From NCBI GenBank assembly GCA_013396995.1, contig VWZP01007832.1, forward strand, positions 2,494,313-2,558,312: a stretch of DNA of 64,000 nucleotides. The letters are read 5' to 3'. Below the pieces are notes generated by a model. It made no database searches. It was not told the DNA's origin and saw only the letters and a list, made by a program, of their open reading frames with translations. This stretch comes from Dicaeum eximium. Taxonomy: Eukaryota; Chordata; Aves; Passeriformes; Dicaeidae. Positions 41,646 to 54,000 of this stretch are shown here, piece after piece; position 1 is the first letter of the stretch, and each line of letters begins with the position of its first letter. The position numbers were made by a program, and so were the translations under genes.

Positions 41646-44600
41646 GACCACAAACTGTATTTTTAAGAGTAATTATTTCCATCTGCTAACCTGTTTGGAA
41701 CCAGACCGGTGTAGCGGGATGTGTGTTGGTCAGCTCACCACTGTTTGGCTGGTAGGGAAGAATATGCTATTTATTGGGATGGAGAAGCTGCATGTTGAAC
41801 CAAACCAGACTCAGACCCAGCAGATACAAATAGTTTTGTGGCAATCTCCTGGGTGGGTCTGCACCCCTGTAATGCGCAGTAGTGAGAAGAAATGGCGGGG
41901 TCTGGCAGAGAAAAGGCGGTCAGACTCAATGTGCACGCACACGGTTGTTGTGCTTTGAGGACTGGGCTGGCTCATGATCAGTGTCAGAGGGAATGGGCCT
42001 CTGAGACACTGGAGCTGGCTTTGTGTAGTTCCACTCAACCCTAGGATTGTTCAGGCACTGCTCAGATACATGTCTTCATGCACCCTTGATGAAGTCCAGC
42101 ATTAAGGGAACTGGCTGAGAAATATTAGGAAATATTTCTGAGCTATCACAGGAAAGGGATGAGATTCCAAAGGGTAAGATAAGAGTGCATGTAGTGATAG
42201 ATTTGAAGAAAGGAGAAAAGGAAGTGGAACAAACTAGGTAGTAATCACCACAGTTGCAATTTCTGGAAAAAGTGGGAAGAATGAGCTGTGCATAAACCTA
42301 TAGAAGATAACAAAGCGGTAAGCTGCAGGCATACAGGCCTGCCAGAGCCATCTGCCCTCTGTTTTTTGACAGAGGAACCAACCAGGGAAGAAAAGGGAGA
42401 TATCCTATATTCTGACTTGGCTAAGCTTTTCCATGTTCCTTCACATGATACTCATAAGGCAGCTATGGACTCAGATCCCATGTGAAGCTCCAGGAATTTC
42501 AGTCACAGTCCCATGGAAAAGCTTATTCACTGAACATTCCTTGGAGCTTTGCATGAAATGGGAGGGAGCAATGGGAGGACTCTTGTCTTTAATGGCTTCA
42601 TAGGTGCAACAGAGATAATGCTTATCAAATGGTGATGGTGGTGTCATGCTGACGGGCATACAAGCACAAGGGAAAACAGGGTCAGAATTCAAAGGGGTCT
42701 TCAGGTGCTGGAGGACCAAATGAAATAATATTCCATATGGAGAGATAAAAAATAGGAATTAATAATCTACAAATACAAGGTGGGTGACAGCTTGCAGGAC
42801 AGCAAGAAGGTTTTAGTGATTTTAAGTGATCACAAAATGAATGTTTCAAATGCTTTGCTACTGTTAAGAGACCATTCTTATCCTGAGACAAACAGACATG
42901 AATATAGTCTCTGAAACAGCCTTCTTTCTCTGCTTTGCACTGGTGGGCTTTTGGATTGAGTGTTATGCCTAAGTGTGGATTGCAGTTTTCACAAAAGCTA
43001 TAGATTAGTTTGAGAGTTAAGACAAGGGAAAAAAAAAAAACAACCAAACAATCAGATGTCTAGAGAAGATTTTCTATACATTTTTTCAGTTTGTTGACAA
43101 GGCTGTACACTAACCTCTCAGGTTGCTGTGAAAGAAGAAAAACAATTTTCTGAGTCATTGCTAGATAGGATAAGAACTCTCCCTTACAACTTACATTGTA
43201 GCAGGAGAGATAAGGGTTAGACTTTAGGAAGCCCTTCTCATTCCAAATGTAGAAAAGCACTGACTAAGTTGCTTAGGAGATTTTGGGAGTCTTTTAAGTG
43301 AGATTTCAAAAATGTTGCATCTTCCAGGAATTGTTGTGGTAGTGCTGCCACAGGTAGATGTAAGTAACAAGAGAACAACAGGGAACCCAGATAGGATAGC
43401 TGGGCAAACCAGACAAGCCTTTGGGCAAACAAATTTGTTTTCCAGTCTCAAGCTACTGGTAATCTTATTGTGGAACAGACGAGACAAGAGTCCCTGCCAG
43501 TCTGGGCCAAGGGTAGGAGAAATCACTCAGTAAGAAAAGAGGTATTTGTCACCCTGTTTAGAAACAAAGCTGCACCACCTGAACCCTTCTGTTGGTTGTT
43601 TCTTTCTTAGTCTGCAAATACTAATGACAGGTTGTGCAACTGTTGGAACAAGAGGACCTTCTCCCCAGCTTTAATATAAGTGTCTGGGGGACACTGGTTT
43701 TAAAGGGATTTCAGGTTCTGATTCTGGATCCATGTGAGAAATTGGAAGGATTTCCAGTCTTGGGAGACTTGACTTCCATCCTGACCACTTCTACATTTCT
43801 TTTCCTGACCAATTTTTTTCATCCGTGCACTACTTTGAAGGGAAGATAGACTCTTAGCAGCATTGGCAAATATCTATTTGCAGCTATCAAAACCTTTTGC
43901 TAATCCGACTTCTGGTTATCTCTTCTTTTCAGACAGAAATCAATCCAGTGTGGTTATTTTAATTTAAATATTAGCATAAAATTTCTGCCAGCCTTACTTA
44001 AAAATGTATTTCAGGCAGCTCAAAAACCTCCCTCTCATTCACTCCCTTGCACAGCTGGACAGTGGTGGTTCCCCCAGCCTACTCTCAGGAAGCTTGCATT
44101 AAAATAATATTTAAAAACAGGAATTTATTTTTGGTCCACATCACGTTCAGGTGTTGTGCAGATCAGGCAGTTGCCATTACACCAGGCAGTGTTGACCCAC
44201 AGGGTCTCAGGCTGTTTCCTGAGATACTGCTAATTACACAAGGACAATATTGTTCCTGGGAGCAATTGCTGACTTTTTAAGGGTAACATCACGGAAGCTT
44301 TTGCACAAGATAGGGAGAATGAGGGAAGGAGAATATAAAGGTTTCTATCTCTCATGAACTGACTGCAAAGAAAAGCTTAAAAACTAAAAAAAGAATTAAA
44401 GAGTATTCAGTAAGAGTTGCTAAGAAAGCATGACAATATGTGAGGGGATCGTTCTTTTTTGGGGATTATATTTGGCTCAGGAAAGAAGAAGCTGAGCTTT
44501 GTAGCTCTCTGATCAAGGCAAGCAGTTACAAGTTTTGTGGCTCAGCCTCAGACACAAGGCTACCAGTAAGTGTTATCACCATTTGTAATTCTCTGGCCTG

Positions 44601-47600
44601 GCAGAGCAGAAAAGAAGGCCAGGGTGAGGATGATGGTCTGCTGTCAGTGCAGTGGGGCTAGAGCAGAAAAGCTGTGGGGCTCTGGCAGGATTGAGTTGCA
44701 CTGGCAGAACCCTGTGGAAACCAAGCACAGCTGTAGCAGTGGCTGGCCTCAAAAAACTACACTGATACCATCACCCCTCTCTAGAAAAGGCTCTGTGTGA
44801 ATGAACAGGTCCTTTTGGGGGACATTAAAAGTATCCTGCTTGGCTCTTAGCTATGCTACAGGGAGCAAGATCTCAGTTTCAGCTCATGTAGTTAACTCAG
44901 GCAAAAGCAGTATAAGTTCCTCACTATTATAAGTTAAAATACAGAAGAATTCTCACTCATGGTTTTATATAGAAACTGAATTCCAACTGTTTATTGTATG
45001 AGACCAAACATGGAGCCTCTGTGTCTATCTTTAGCATCAGATAAGGGCAGTTAGCCCTTCCTTGAGTCTGGCTTTTCTCTTTTAAGGCAAATGCGACAAA
45101 TCTTATGTAAAACTAGAGAGACCAAAAAAAAAAAAAATCATGGCAACTGACAGGCACAGTCCAATCATACACTGGGAGAGAAACGGGTTGATACCTGATT
45201 TTGTTGTTGTTACTTAAGGAATTTTATCTCTTGTATTTGCCTTAGTGATCAGTGAATCTGAGCTTGGAGGCCACAAAAGGGACTGCGGGGTTTTTGGCTC
45301 GGTATCTGTGGGTTCTGAAATGACCCACGTTGTCTTCTGGCAGCAAAAGGAGAAAACACTTGCAAAGAGCTCTCAGGCCAGAGTCAGCCCAAGAAGCAGC
45401 AATGGCCAAAAAAGAAAGAAACCAGACAAAAATGCATGCCTGACTAATATAAACAACATGTTAAGAGGAAAGCAACGTCTAGTGCCTGTTTTCTAGCCAG
45501 AGACAGTAGCTCTTTACCTCTACTCCCTTGAACATGGCTTTTCCTTGCAGTCCTCTTCCACTATCAGTGACTATGAAGAAACTGCAAACAGAGGTCATTT
45601 TGTCAGATGCCACACCATGTCCTCCATGGTGAAGCCTCTCAGTGTTTCTTTCTCTAGGGCAACGCAAAATCTCTGTGTTTAGAAAAGGAAGATTTCAATG
45701 AGCCCTGCAAGGAACTTAAATGTACATGTCAATCTGCAGGTGCTGAGTTGCCTTTGCTTGCCTTGGCCATGAGTGCCTGGCAAGCCTTAGTGAAGAACAT
45801 GAAGAATTGCAAGCGCTTTCTCTGCATATAGGATGACAAGTCTCAGTGTCATATGGAAAGTTAAATTTATTTTCCCTAACAGATATATTTGGTTTGACTT
45901 CTTGCCTGAGGCATCAGCCAGTGTTACTTCACCCTGAAGAAGAAAAGGCCCTGTCACTCCCTAGTGGTGTGCTCATTAGTTTAGCAGAAGTGCAATCTGC
46001 TCCTGCCCTGAAATTTACCACCATTTCATTTGTAACATAAACACTTATTCAGTCACAACTTACAGAAATAATATTATGGCAGATAAATCTACAGAAATTT
46101 AGATATCCTGAAGAAGAGAATTGTTTATAGGAATCTGGATTCTTTTCTTCTCTTGAATCCCTCTAACAAATTAATTTAGACACTTAGATTCCCTTTACCT
46201 CTGTTTGGTTTTAGTCACAGGGTTAGCCAGTACTTGAAACACCCCCAGTCCAACCACCGCTTCCTGCTCCAGGGAATACCATTAAATATTTGCATGGGAT
46301 GAGTAAGCAGACTTGGCTCTTATCAAAGTAATTTGAACAGAAAGCATGTAAACCACAATTCCTTAATTGTTTGTATAGCTGTTACACTGACTTTGAGGGT
46401 GGAAAACACTCAGCACTTCCAATAACTCCCTCTGCCTGCAGCGGTACAGGTCCTGTGGGTCTGCTCAGAATTTCATTTGAAATACAATGCACTGTTTAAT
46501 CGTGTACAAAAGTGACACTTGGGAAAAAAAGAAGAGTCAGTCCCATAAAGTCTGGGAGCTGAACAGTGAAGCTCTTCTTTTCTTCTGCAGTTTTCTTTGT
46601 CCAGCTCCGTTTTATGAAGTATTTTTGAAGACTGTCCTATTGCCCTCTGTGGGCTTTACTGTGAAGTACCTTAAATAACCCTGCAGACATGTGTTGGGAT
46701 ATGACTCCCTCAGAAACTTTTGCTTTTCTTCTCCCATGCCCATGTGCTGCAGCTACTTATTAAAGTGATACCTTAATTTACTGGAGCCAATTGTACACTC
46801 CCCACCCCTTCATGTGCCTGCCAATGCAATAAGAAGCCTGAGAGAAGGCATCTATAATGGCTGTTTGGTCTTGCTGGTTCTGGAAGCCAGTGAGATATAA
46901 TAAACTCGTCTCCAAATAAACATACAGAAATAGAAGAATTAGTAATAAGTTTGGAAGGAAGATCCTGGGACATATGAGATCCTGCCTTAATTTTGGTTGA
47001 GGTACTTTTTTTCAGTCAGCATTTTGTGGTTTTCAGGGGCTGGCCTGAGGGGTTTTGTAGGAAATTGAGTGGATAATGAATATTACTAATAAGCTTTACA
47101 ACTAGAAATTCTGTGGAGCAGAAAGGGTGTTTTCCATTTCTTTACAATGTTCAGTTTTCAAAGAATGTAAAAATAAAGGCTGCTTTGGCTTCAGCTGTTC
47201 AGTGCCTCTCGGCAATCCGGGGCATCAGATGCAGAACAGAGAGTGCCTAGGGGTGCTCTTCTGCACCATCACTGGCCAGAGCAGTAGCTCAGATCCAGAG
47301 AAACTAGCAGAATTAAGAGTGTTTTAACTTGTTCCCATTTGTTTGATAACATGGCAAAATATCATATTTATTTATTTAAACTATCTACCAAACTAGGGAG
47401 ATGCATAAAGTTTTTTGTCTCAATGGTCGATTTGGACTTTAATTTGTAAACTGCAATTATGGCAATGAATTTTTACTAGAGCCACCTCTTAGGAAATAGA
47501 CCTCAGTCTGCTCAACTTGCTTGGTTCCAAGGCAGTAAATGAGCAGCAGGTGGTTGTGGTTTTGGTCACTGGGCTTTACTTAAGTGCTGCCAGCAGCCAC

Positions 47601-49539
47601 TACACATCCTGGGGAAGTAACCTTCCTCTGATCTGGAGCATTGTAAGAGCCAACCCATCACCCTTTCCCGTGCTGGAAGCTCTTGAAAACCGCTGTGTTT
47701 TACTTGACTGCAGCAGAAACTTCCCTTTACACCGAGCCATGAACTGAAGTTCTGGAAAACAGGTCTGCTGGCCAACTGGCCCTCCTGTTAAATCTCTCTC
47801 TAACACATCCCCAGCCTGCCACGGTCCCGCACACGCTCCTTCCCACCCGCAGGTTTCCAGGCAAACCCACAGCGCCTGCAGAGGAAGGTAGCTGGGGCTG
47901 GAGCACCCTCTGCAGGGACCTTCCTCCCGTCACCGCGCCCGCCACGCCTGCCGGGAGGGGACACTTCCAGCCCACCGCGGCTTCTCGCCACTGCCAAGGG
48001 GGGGGATGGAGCCAAAAGGTCCGAGAGGTCCTGCTGTGCCAAGCCTTGGCTCACGGAGAGTCAGCAGTGGGAGCTGCCAAATGGCCTCTCCTCTGGGATG
48101 GGATCAGAAGGGCATTCTTTGGGAGAGAGAAGCAGCGTGACAGTGCAGATGCTAACCCAAATGCTTCTTGGTATGAGCCATCCTCTTTGCACAATGAATG
48201 CATTTCTAGTTTTAAGGCTTTGCTATTATTAAATCCTATGTAATTACCAAACAATTTATTATTTTATCAGTAAAAACAACTGAACCATGAAAAATAGTTC
48301 AAGATTTATTATAGTTTTTTATATAATGAATCTAGGTTCCATTCCTTTTAATGTTTTCATTTTGAAACAGTGGCTTTTCCTGATGCCAGGATATATATGG
48401 CAAGTTACTTTTGAGAATACTCTGCTGCTGCCTGGCTAGGTTATGGCCCTCAGGTATAATAGGCTCTAGCCAAGCTCTCAGGCTTCTTTGAAAAGCTTTT
48501 TTAAAAGACTATTTCATGCTGCCTTTAATCTATTTATATTTACTACTAAACTTCTGTCATCAATTACTCTTTTAATGGTTGCCCTGCTCTTTGTGCACTC
48601 CAATATACAATCTATGTAAAAGTCCTTATGTAATTAAGCAGAACATAGAGTGCCATTCCCATGAAAAAAGCCAGGAAAGTAAAAGCACATCTTATGGGTG
48701 TGTGGAAATACAAACTCTAGTTCAGCAGACTACTAAAAAAATCCAAACTATCTATCTGTCTGGTCATAATTTATTAAGAAAGGTAGCATGATTTTTAAAG
48801 CTAGGTTTTTTTGGTTTTGTTTTGTCCTTTTTTGTTGCCAAGTTTTTTTTTTTTTTTTTATTGCTGCCCCCGCCCCGAAGACAATGCATTTTAGTGAAAT
48901 TTAGCAAAGATCAAGGTTTTTGTTTTCATTTCACAGACTGAGAAATGGAAAGATAGAACATAGAGGCCGCAAATGATTTATTAAAATCCAGAATGAGGGT
49001 AATAACAGTTGGATAAAAAACCCAGTGCTGCAATGAAGTAGATCTTTTGGTCTAAGAGGAAAACGAAAAGGTTAGTATGTGGTTCACCACCTGTACGTTG
49101 GCCACAGGATATGGACACACTATGTGTCATTCTGATTTCCTCATTAATTACTAGTTTATGTTCGTACTTGCTGCCTTAGGGCTCAGTCCTTACCCTGCCA
49201 CACTGGGCTCTGGGCTGAAATTTCCGCACCGATGAGGCTCGGTGCTGCTCGCTCTGTCCTGCAGCCTGGCTTGAGGCCACCTTCATGGCTGATGCGGCAG
49301 GATAGCTCTGTGAAGTCGAGCTCCGCAATTACACATCCCTGTAGGGAATTGGAGCTGCTGTGGTGTAGAGGAAAAGGAAGAAATCTTGCATTCACTCTCT
49401 ACAGTCCTTCAGCCCAGTTAGAAGTGTGGCAAAGGACGGAGTGCGTACTCGGAAGGATTTGAACCACGCAGCTCACTGCTGGTGGCGTGTAAACAAAGCA
49501 AAGCACTGGTGCCTGCTAGCTCGGGACGGCCAGACTGGA
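41646..49539. other. Gene-poor upstream flank, segment 7
   Basis: No coding exon is recognisable up to the CpG island. A small GC-rich patch at about 47,800-48,010 could be a minor promoter or non-coding exon, but it lacks a clear start or splice signal. Homopolymer runs occur at 43,029-43,040 (A), 45,124-45,137 (A) and 48,843-48,859 (T). Confidence 0.55.
48843..48859. repeat. Poly-T run (17 T)
   Basis: Seventeen consecutive T just after a T/G-rich stretch. No retro-element body is recognisable on either side. Confidence 0.9.
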
Positions 49540-49910
49540 GGCACAAGTCCTTCGCTGTTCCAGGAGCGGCAGGCAGTGCCCTGTCCCCGTACGCGTCCCC
49601 GAGCGCTGCCCGAGGGACGCGGGGACAGCCGCTGTCAGGGGCTGCCGCCGCACTCCGCAGCTCTCGCCAGGCCGGGCCCGCCCCCGGTAAAAGCGCCGCC
49701 AGTGACCCGGGCGCGGTGGGAGCGGGGCCGGCCGCTCCAGCGGCGGCATTCAGCAGCCCCGCTCCCTCCGTCTCCGCCTCGGCGGGACCGGAGCCGGGGG
49801 TGATGCGGGCGAAGCCGTGCCGAGCCGTGCCTGGCAGCGCCGGGCGGGACGGGGCGGGGCCGCGGTGCCGAGCGCCGTGTGGGGAGGCGCGGCTGCGGCG
49901 CGGCCGTGGC

Positions 49911-49940
49911 CCGGCACGGCCCGGCACGGCCCGGCACGGG
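49911..49940. repeat. Three tandem 10-bp GC-rich units
   Basis: The unit 'ccggcacggc' is repeated three times in tandem, with the last copy ending in g instead of c. It lies inside the CpG island upstream of the gene. It is a short minisatellite-like expansion and may vary in length between individuals. Confidence 0.85.
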
Positions 49941-50124
49941 CTGATGCGGCACGGCACGGTCGGTGCTGCCTCCTCCCGGGCTGGGGCGTGCGGAGGGACG
50001 GACGGCAGGGAGGGAGGAAAAGAGGCAGGGTGGGAGGGACCTCACGGCGCCGCTCGGAGCCCGGCCCGGCCCCGGGAGCGCGACAAGCGCCTGGCACGGG
50101 ATAAAGTTATCCCGGAATAAGGCT

Positions 50125-50140
50125 GCACGCATGTGCGTCA
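50125..50140. promoter_or_regulatory. NRF1-like near-palindrome next to an ATF/CRE-like half site
   Basis: The sequence 'gcacgcatgtgcgtca' differs by one base from the NRF1-type core 'cgcatgcgc' and forms a near palindrome. Its right end 'tgcgtca' also reads as an ATF/CRE-like half site. It lies about 250 bp upstream of the start codon in the CpG island, a plausible place for a proximal promoter element. This is motif matching by eye only. Confidence 0.3.
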
Positions 50141-50207
50141 CCCCGGATGTGAACATGCCGGCCCGGCTCCCCGCTAGCTCGCTCCGCCTGGCTCCAGCGG
50201 ATGGGCT

Positions 50208-50250
50208 GTGCCGTGCCGAGCCGAGCCGTGCCGTGCCGAGCCGTGCCCGA
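50208..50250. repeat. 5-bp 'ccgtg/ccgag' simple repeat
   Basis: An irregular array of pentamers (ccgtg and ccgag) lies in the 5' leader region. In one frame it makes repetitive Pro/Ser/Arg/Ala codons, which creates spurious open frames on both strands. Confidence 0.8.
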
Positions 50251-50387
50251 GGCCCTGCAGCCCGGTAGGGGCTGGGGGAGGCCGGGCCGCCCGGGCGCCC
50301 TCGAGGGCCGAGGTGCGAAAGCCCCTCCCGGCGGGGCAGGGGCAGGTGCGCAGCCCGGGGCGAGCGGCGGGCGGGGCCGCGGGAGCG

Positions 50388-51024
50388 ATGGATTTTCGTG
50401 GGAAGAAGTACGAGCGCGGCAGTAACTGGTCGGACCCCGAGGTGGTGGAGCTGCTGCAGCTCTGGGCCGACGAGTCGGTGCAGATAGAGCTGGAGAGCTG
50501 CTTGCGCAACCAGCACGTCTTCAACCGCATCGCCGAGGTGCTGCGGGAGAAGGGCATCCACCGGACGGGCGACCAGTGCCGGGAGAAGATCAAGAAGATG
50601 AAGCTGGAGTACCGGCGGATCAAGGACAATAGCAAGGCCCCGCGGGGCGGGCGGACGTGGAAGTTCTACGAGGTGATGGACCGGGTGCTGACCAGCCGGC
50701 CGGCCCTGGCCTATGGCTCCCTGAGCGGCAGCATGATGGCTCAGCAGGTGCTGCAGGGCAGCATGGTGGAGAGCTACCACCACCAGTTTGCCTCCTCGGC
50801 CCTGCCCTTTGGACACTCCCAGCACCCTGAGCTGATGGAAATCAAATGTGAGGAGGTGAACTCTGATGACCACAGCTTGACCCCAGAGCCCCCACAAGCC
50901 ATGTCTTACCAGCAGGGTTCCCCTGAAGAACAGGAGATGGAGAGAGCCTTCTTGGAGAGGGCCCAGAACGACTCTCCCATCTCCAGGGTGGAGATTCCCA
51001 TTGAAACCAGTGTTTCACCTTCAG
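50388..51024 (+). CDS. ACCS: Exon 1: trihelix DNA-binding domain
   Basis: Encodes residues 1-212 and the first base of codon 213. The Myb/SANT-like domain (Myb_DNA-bind_4 / MSANTD type) spans about 12-101. It begins SNWSDPEVVELLQLW and carries the helix-3 region RTGDQCREKIKKMKLEYR and the closing WKFYEVMDRVL. Related domains occur in vertebrate MSANTD and ZSCAN20/29-type proteins, where they bind DNA. Residues 102-212 are low in structure and rich in Ser, Gln and acidic residues, and hold an IKCE sumoylation-type motif at K153. The start has a strong Kozak context. The donor is GTAGGG, a weaker GT site. Intron 1 is 1.1 kb and shows no recognisable repeat. Confidence 0.88.
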
Positions 51025-54000
51025 GTAGGGATAGCCTTTTACATTCCAGCATAAGGTTTCTGCCCCTTTCCCCAGAAAGAGAAGATTATTTCTGGTGCAG
51101 AGATAGACACCTGTTTTCTCAGTGACATTTGGATCCTTGTTTTTCCACATCCCAGAAAGCTTCAAAGTAGAAGGCTGATATCTGAATTTATGGTGTTGTG
51201 GCCATTCCCAAAATGCAGGTATCTCACTGGAGGTAAATATAATCTAGAATTCCTGAGCTAGGCGAAATATTATGTATGAAATCCAAAGGGTTCCATAAGC
51301 TGGGCTAGTTATATTACTGCATATAATGCTGACAGTAATTGCCTTATTGAAAAAAACCCATTTGCATGCTTATTTGGTATCACTTGAACATAACCAGAGC
51401 TGTCTGCTGTCCTCATGCTGAATTGTATAGTGACACCCTCTTCTGCTGTGGTTGCACTATAAACCTGCAGGTGAAACTGTCCTTGCATTGTTTTAAAATA
51501 TATTCCAGATCTAATATTTTAGCCTACTCACCAGTGAAGAATACTTGGGAATAATCATTGCCTGACTTTCTAAGCTATTCAGTGGGACTTGCAAAGAAGA
51601 TGTTTTTGAAAGTCACTGGCAGAAACAGTGTATTTCTTTACAGGAAATGAGATTCCTGCACTGAAAATGCAGTTGGCATTGCTTAGCTGCCAGGAAGGGT
51701 ACAGTGTGGGAATCCTGGGGCTTTCAAACTGGTCTGGGACAGGCTGATGCAAGACCATGAAGTATTGGAGAAGAAGAGATGATAACAAACGTGAGGTTAA
51801 TGTCTGAGGTCAGGAAGAAATAGTATGTCCTCTTGGCTGTGATGGTTGCACAGTTAGCCTAGCGAAGGGAACTGAAGATCATTCAGGTTAATACGAAGGC
51901 TGTAAGGGGCTGGGGCTGGCAGCATCATGGTGTGCCCAATATGTGATGTTAGAAACAAACAAAAATGCAAACCTCAGCATGTACCTGACAGGTTTTACTT
52001 TGTTTTTTTCTGTAAACTCTATGGTAGGTAAAAGGGTGTTCTTATGACAGGCAGGAGAAGGAAGCAAAGCATGCCCATGCCACTTTGCTTGCTGCACTTT
52101 TTCTTCTTTGCTTTTGTGTATTCACAGGTTTCAGTGAGCCAAACATGGCAAACTCATCACGGATCCAGAATGTTGTTCCCCGGCCTGGCTTCTCTGCCTT
52201 GCATCGGCTGAGAAAAAAGCGGAAAGGCCAGCGCATGAGGGACCCACTGGACGATCTCCTGCTGAAGACTCTGACATCTCAGCGGGCCATGGAGGAGCGC
52301 TTCTTGCAGATGGAAGAACGCCGATTTCAGCGAGATTTGGACGTGGAGGAGCGTCGGATGCAACTGGAGCAGCGCCGGTTTGAACTGGAGCGGGAACATG
52401 AGTTTCGCATGTTCAATGTCTTTGCTCAAATGCTCAGCATCCTAAAGCAGAGCCATAGTGGCTCCTCCTCCTCTGTTGCCATGCCTCAGGGTTTGGACTT
52501 CAGCCAGGCACTGTCCGAAATTGAGGGAATGGGAGGAAGAGGGAGCAACCTGCATGAGCTGAGGGTTCGGCCACTTGCCAAGAGAAGGGTTGACATGCAC
52601 AGCTTCTGTAACCCCAGCTTCCAGAGGAGCCCCTACCTCTCTGCTCGTGGCAACTTTGCCAACGTTTTCCAGGGCTCCTCTGAGGAAGGGTACAAAGCCT
52701 ATCACGCTGACAAGTATGATGAAGAGAAGAACCCCAATGTGAGTAAGAACTTCAAAGTGTTTTCCTGGCTTCCTTGTTAGGAAAAAAAGTTTCTTAGAGG
52801 TTTGCTGGCGGATGTGCTGAAAGTGTGGGGTTCTTTTTGATCTCACTAAAAGTAGCTTTGAGGGTCATCTAGATACCAAAGATGAATGCTGTGTTCAGCT
52901 CAGGTTTGTATGCTCTGATTTTTTTATCAGGGCCGTAATAGCAGTAGCAGACCTTGAAAGATGTAAGAAACCTGCAGGGGCAGAGCTCATGTTCCTCCTT
53001 CCACCTCTTCACCTTTATTGCCCACTGAGTACTGTCTCTGATTATCTGATTATATCTGATTATTGCAGGTGGTGGGTGCAGGAAGTAGAACTACTAAGTA
53101 GTATCCTTTTTTTTTTAAATTACTGTTAATAACACTCAGCACTTTTATTTCCGCTTACACTCAGCTGCTCAGTTTTAAGTAGCTCATCATAGCCCTCTTG
53201 TGGCACAGGGGTGTGTTAATAGTTCATGGCAAATTATTACTGAGTGACAAGTATAGTAAATATAAATAATTTATATGTGGATTACTTTTAATTATATCCT
53301 TCATTCACATACTGAACTAACTACTTGAAACTTTAAAAATATTTTTTTATTAGCCCTGACTTTAGTTGCCCTGTGTTGCAGGGGCGAAAACTAAATTTTT
53401 AAACTAGAAACACATGGGGAAGTTTTTGTTACAGGGTGTATTATGAGGTACAGGCTTCTGCTTCTGCAAACTGTTGTCTATGTAGGAAGTAGGTTTTTTA
53501 AACAAATACCTAAAATTAGACTTGTACTTTAATAACATCATAAGTCTCAGTTTCTATTTTCTTTCACATTTTAAAAATGTATTTACCCAAACTCTTCCAA
53601 TAATGAGAATGTACTAGTAGATATGAACTCTTCAGGATCTAATGCCATACTATATATGGCCAAATCATAGACCTGGAACTGTAAGGTCATCTCTCCAGAG
53701 GGGAAGATTCAGTATTTTAACTACTTATCATGACTACATGTTTATATGGTTTTTAAGGAAATCAGTAGAGTGGAATAGTAATTAATGGTAAACAAATGCT
53801 TTTAAGATAAAGAAACATCCCAAACCTTGTTTAAAACTGCTGTTGAAGGATAAGCCTTGTTTTTTACAGAGTTGTTTTAGGGTTTCTTTTTTAGTTACTT
53901 ATAATAGTGAGTGAAGTCAAGATTAAGTTAAACATGTCCTATAAAGAAGTAGGAACTATTAGTACATGTTCATTTAAAGACAGTTTATTAATATTGACTG

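Larger units (their letters stand above)
49540..50780. promoter_or_regulatory. CpG island promoter of the ACCS fusion gene
   Basis: About 1.2 kb of very GC-rich, CpG-dense DNA stands out sharply from the AT-rich flanks and overlaps coding exon 1. GC boxes of the Sp1 type are visible ('ggggcggggc' at 49,851-49,860 and 'ggcggggccg' at 50,369-50,378). No TATA box at a convincing distance is seen, although 'ataaagttat' occurs at 50,101. This fits a broad, housekeeping-type vertebrate promoter for the gene starting at 50,388. The transcription start site cannot be fixed from sequence. Confidence 0.8.

Noticed and set aside
1..49500. Search for exons of the human neighbours (ACCSL, C11orf96, ALKBH3)
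   Set aside because: No frame resembled them by eye. A divergent or partial exon could be missed, so absence is only provisional.
49425..49510. tRNA-like words on the minus strand (GGTTCAAATCC near a possible acceptor)
   Set aside because: The T-arm stem does not pair, and no D-arm, anticodon arm or acceptor stem can be formed.
49482..50120. A 212-codon plus-strand frame upstream of exon 1
   Set aside because: Pro/Ala/Arg/Gly-rich frame from the CpG island and its simple repeats, with no recognisable similarity; more likely promoter or leader DNA.
50208..50387. N-terminal extension of exon 1 upstream of the ATG at 50,388
   Set aside because: The frame is open but has no ATG; it encodes the pentamer repeat. 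The ATG at 50,388 has a strong Kozak context and sits just before the trihelix domain.
49635..50897. A 420-codon open frame on the minus strand across the CpG island
   Set aside because: GC-rich DNA has few stop codons; the frame is antisense to a clearly coding exon and shows low-complexity Pro/Arg/Ala composition with no domain.
52085..52140. A signal-peptide-like N-terminus (hydrophobic Leu/Phe run) just before exon 2
   Set aside because: It is the translation of the intron 1 polypyrimidine tract and acceptor; there is no ATG in that frame at its start, and exon 1 splices in phase to 52,128.
53660..53710. Short CR1-like words in intron 2 ('aaatcatagacctggaac')
   Set aside because: Only about 40 bases are suggestive and the following sequence does not continue as CR1.
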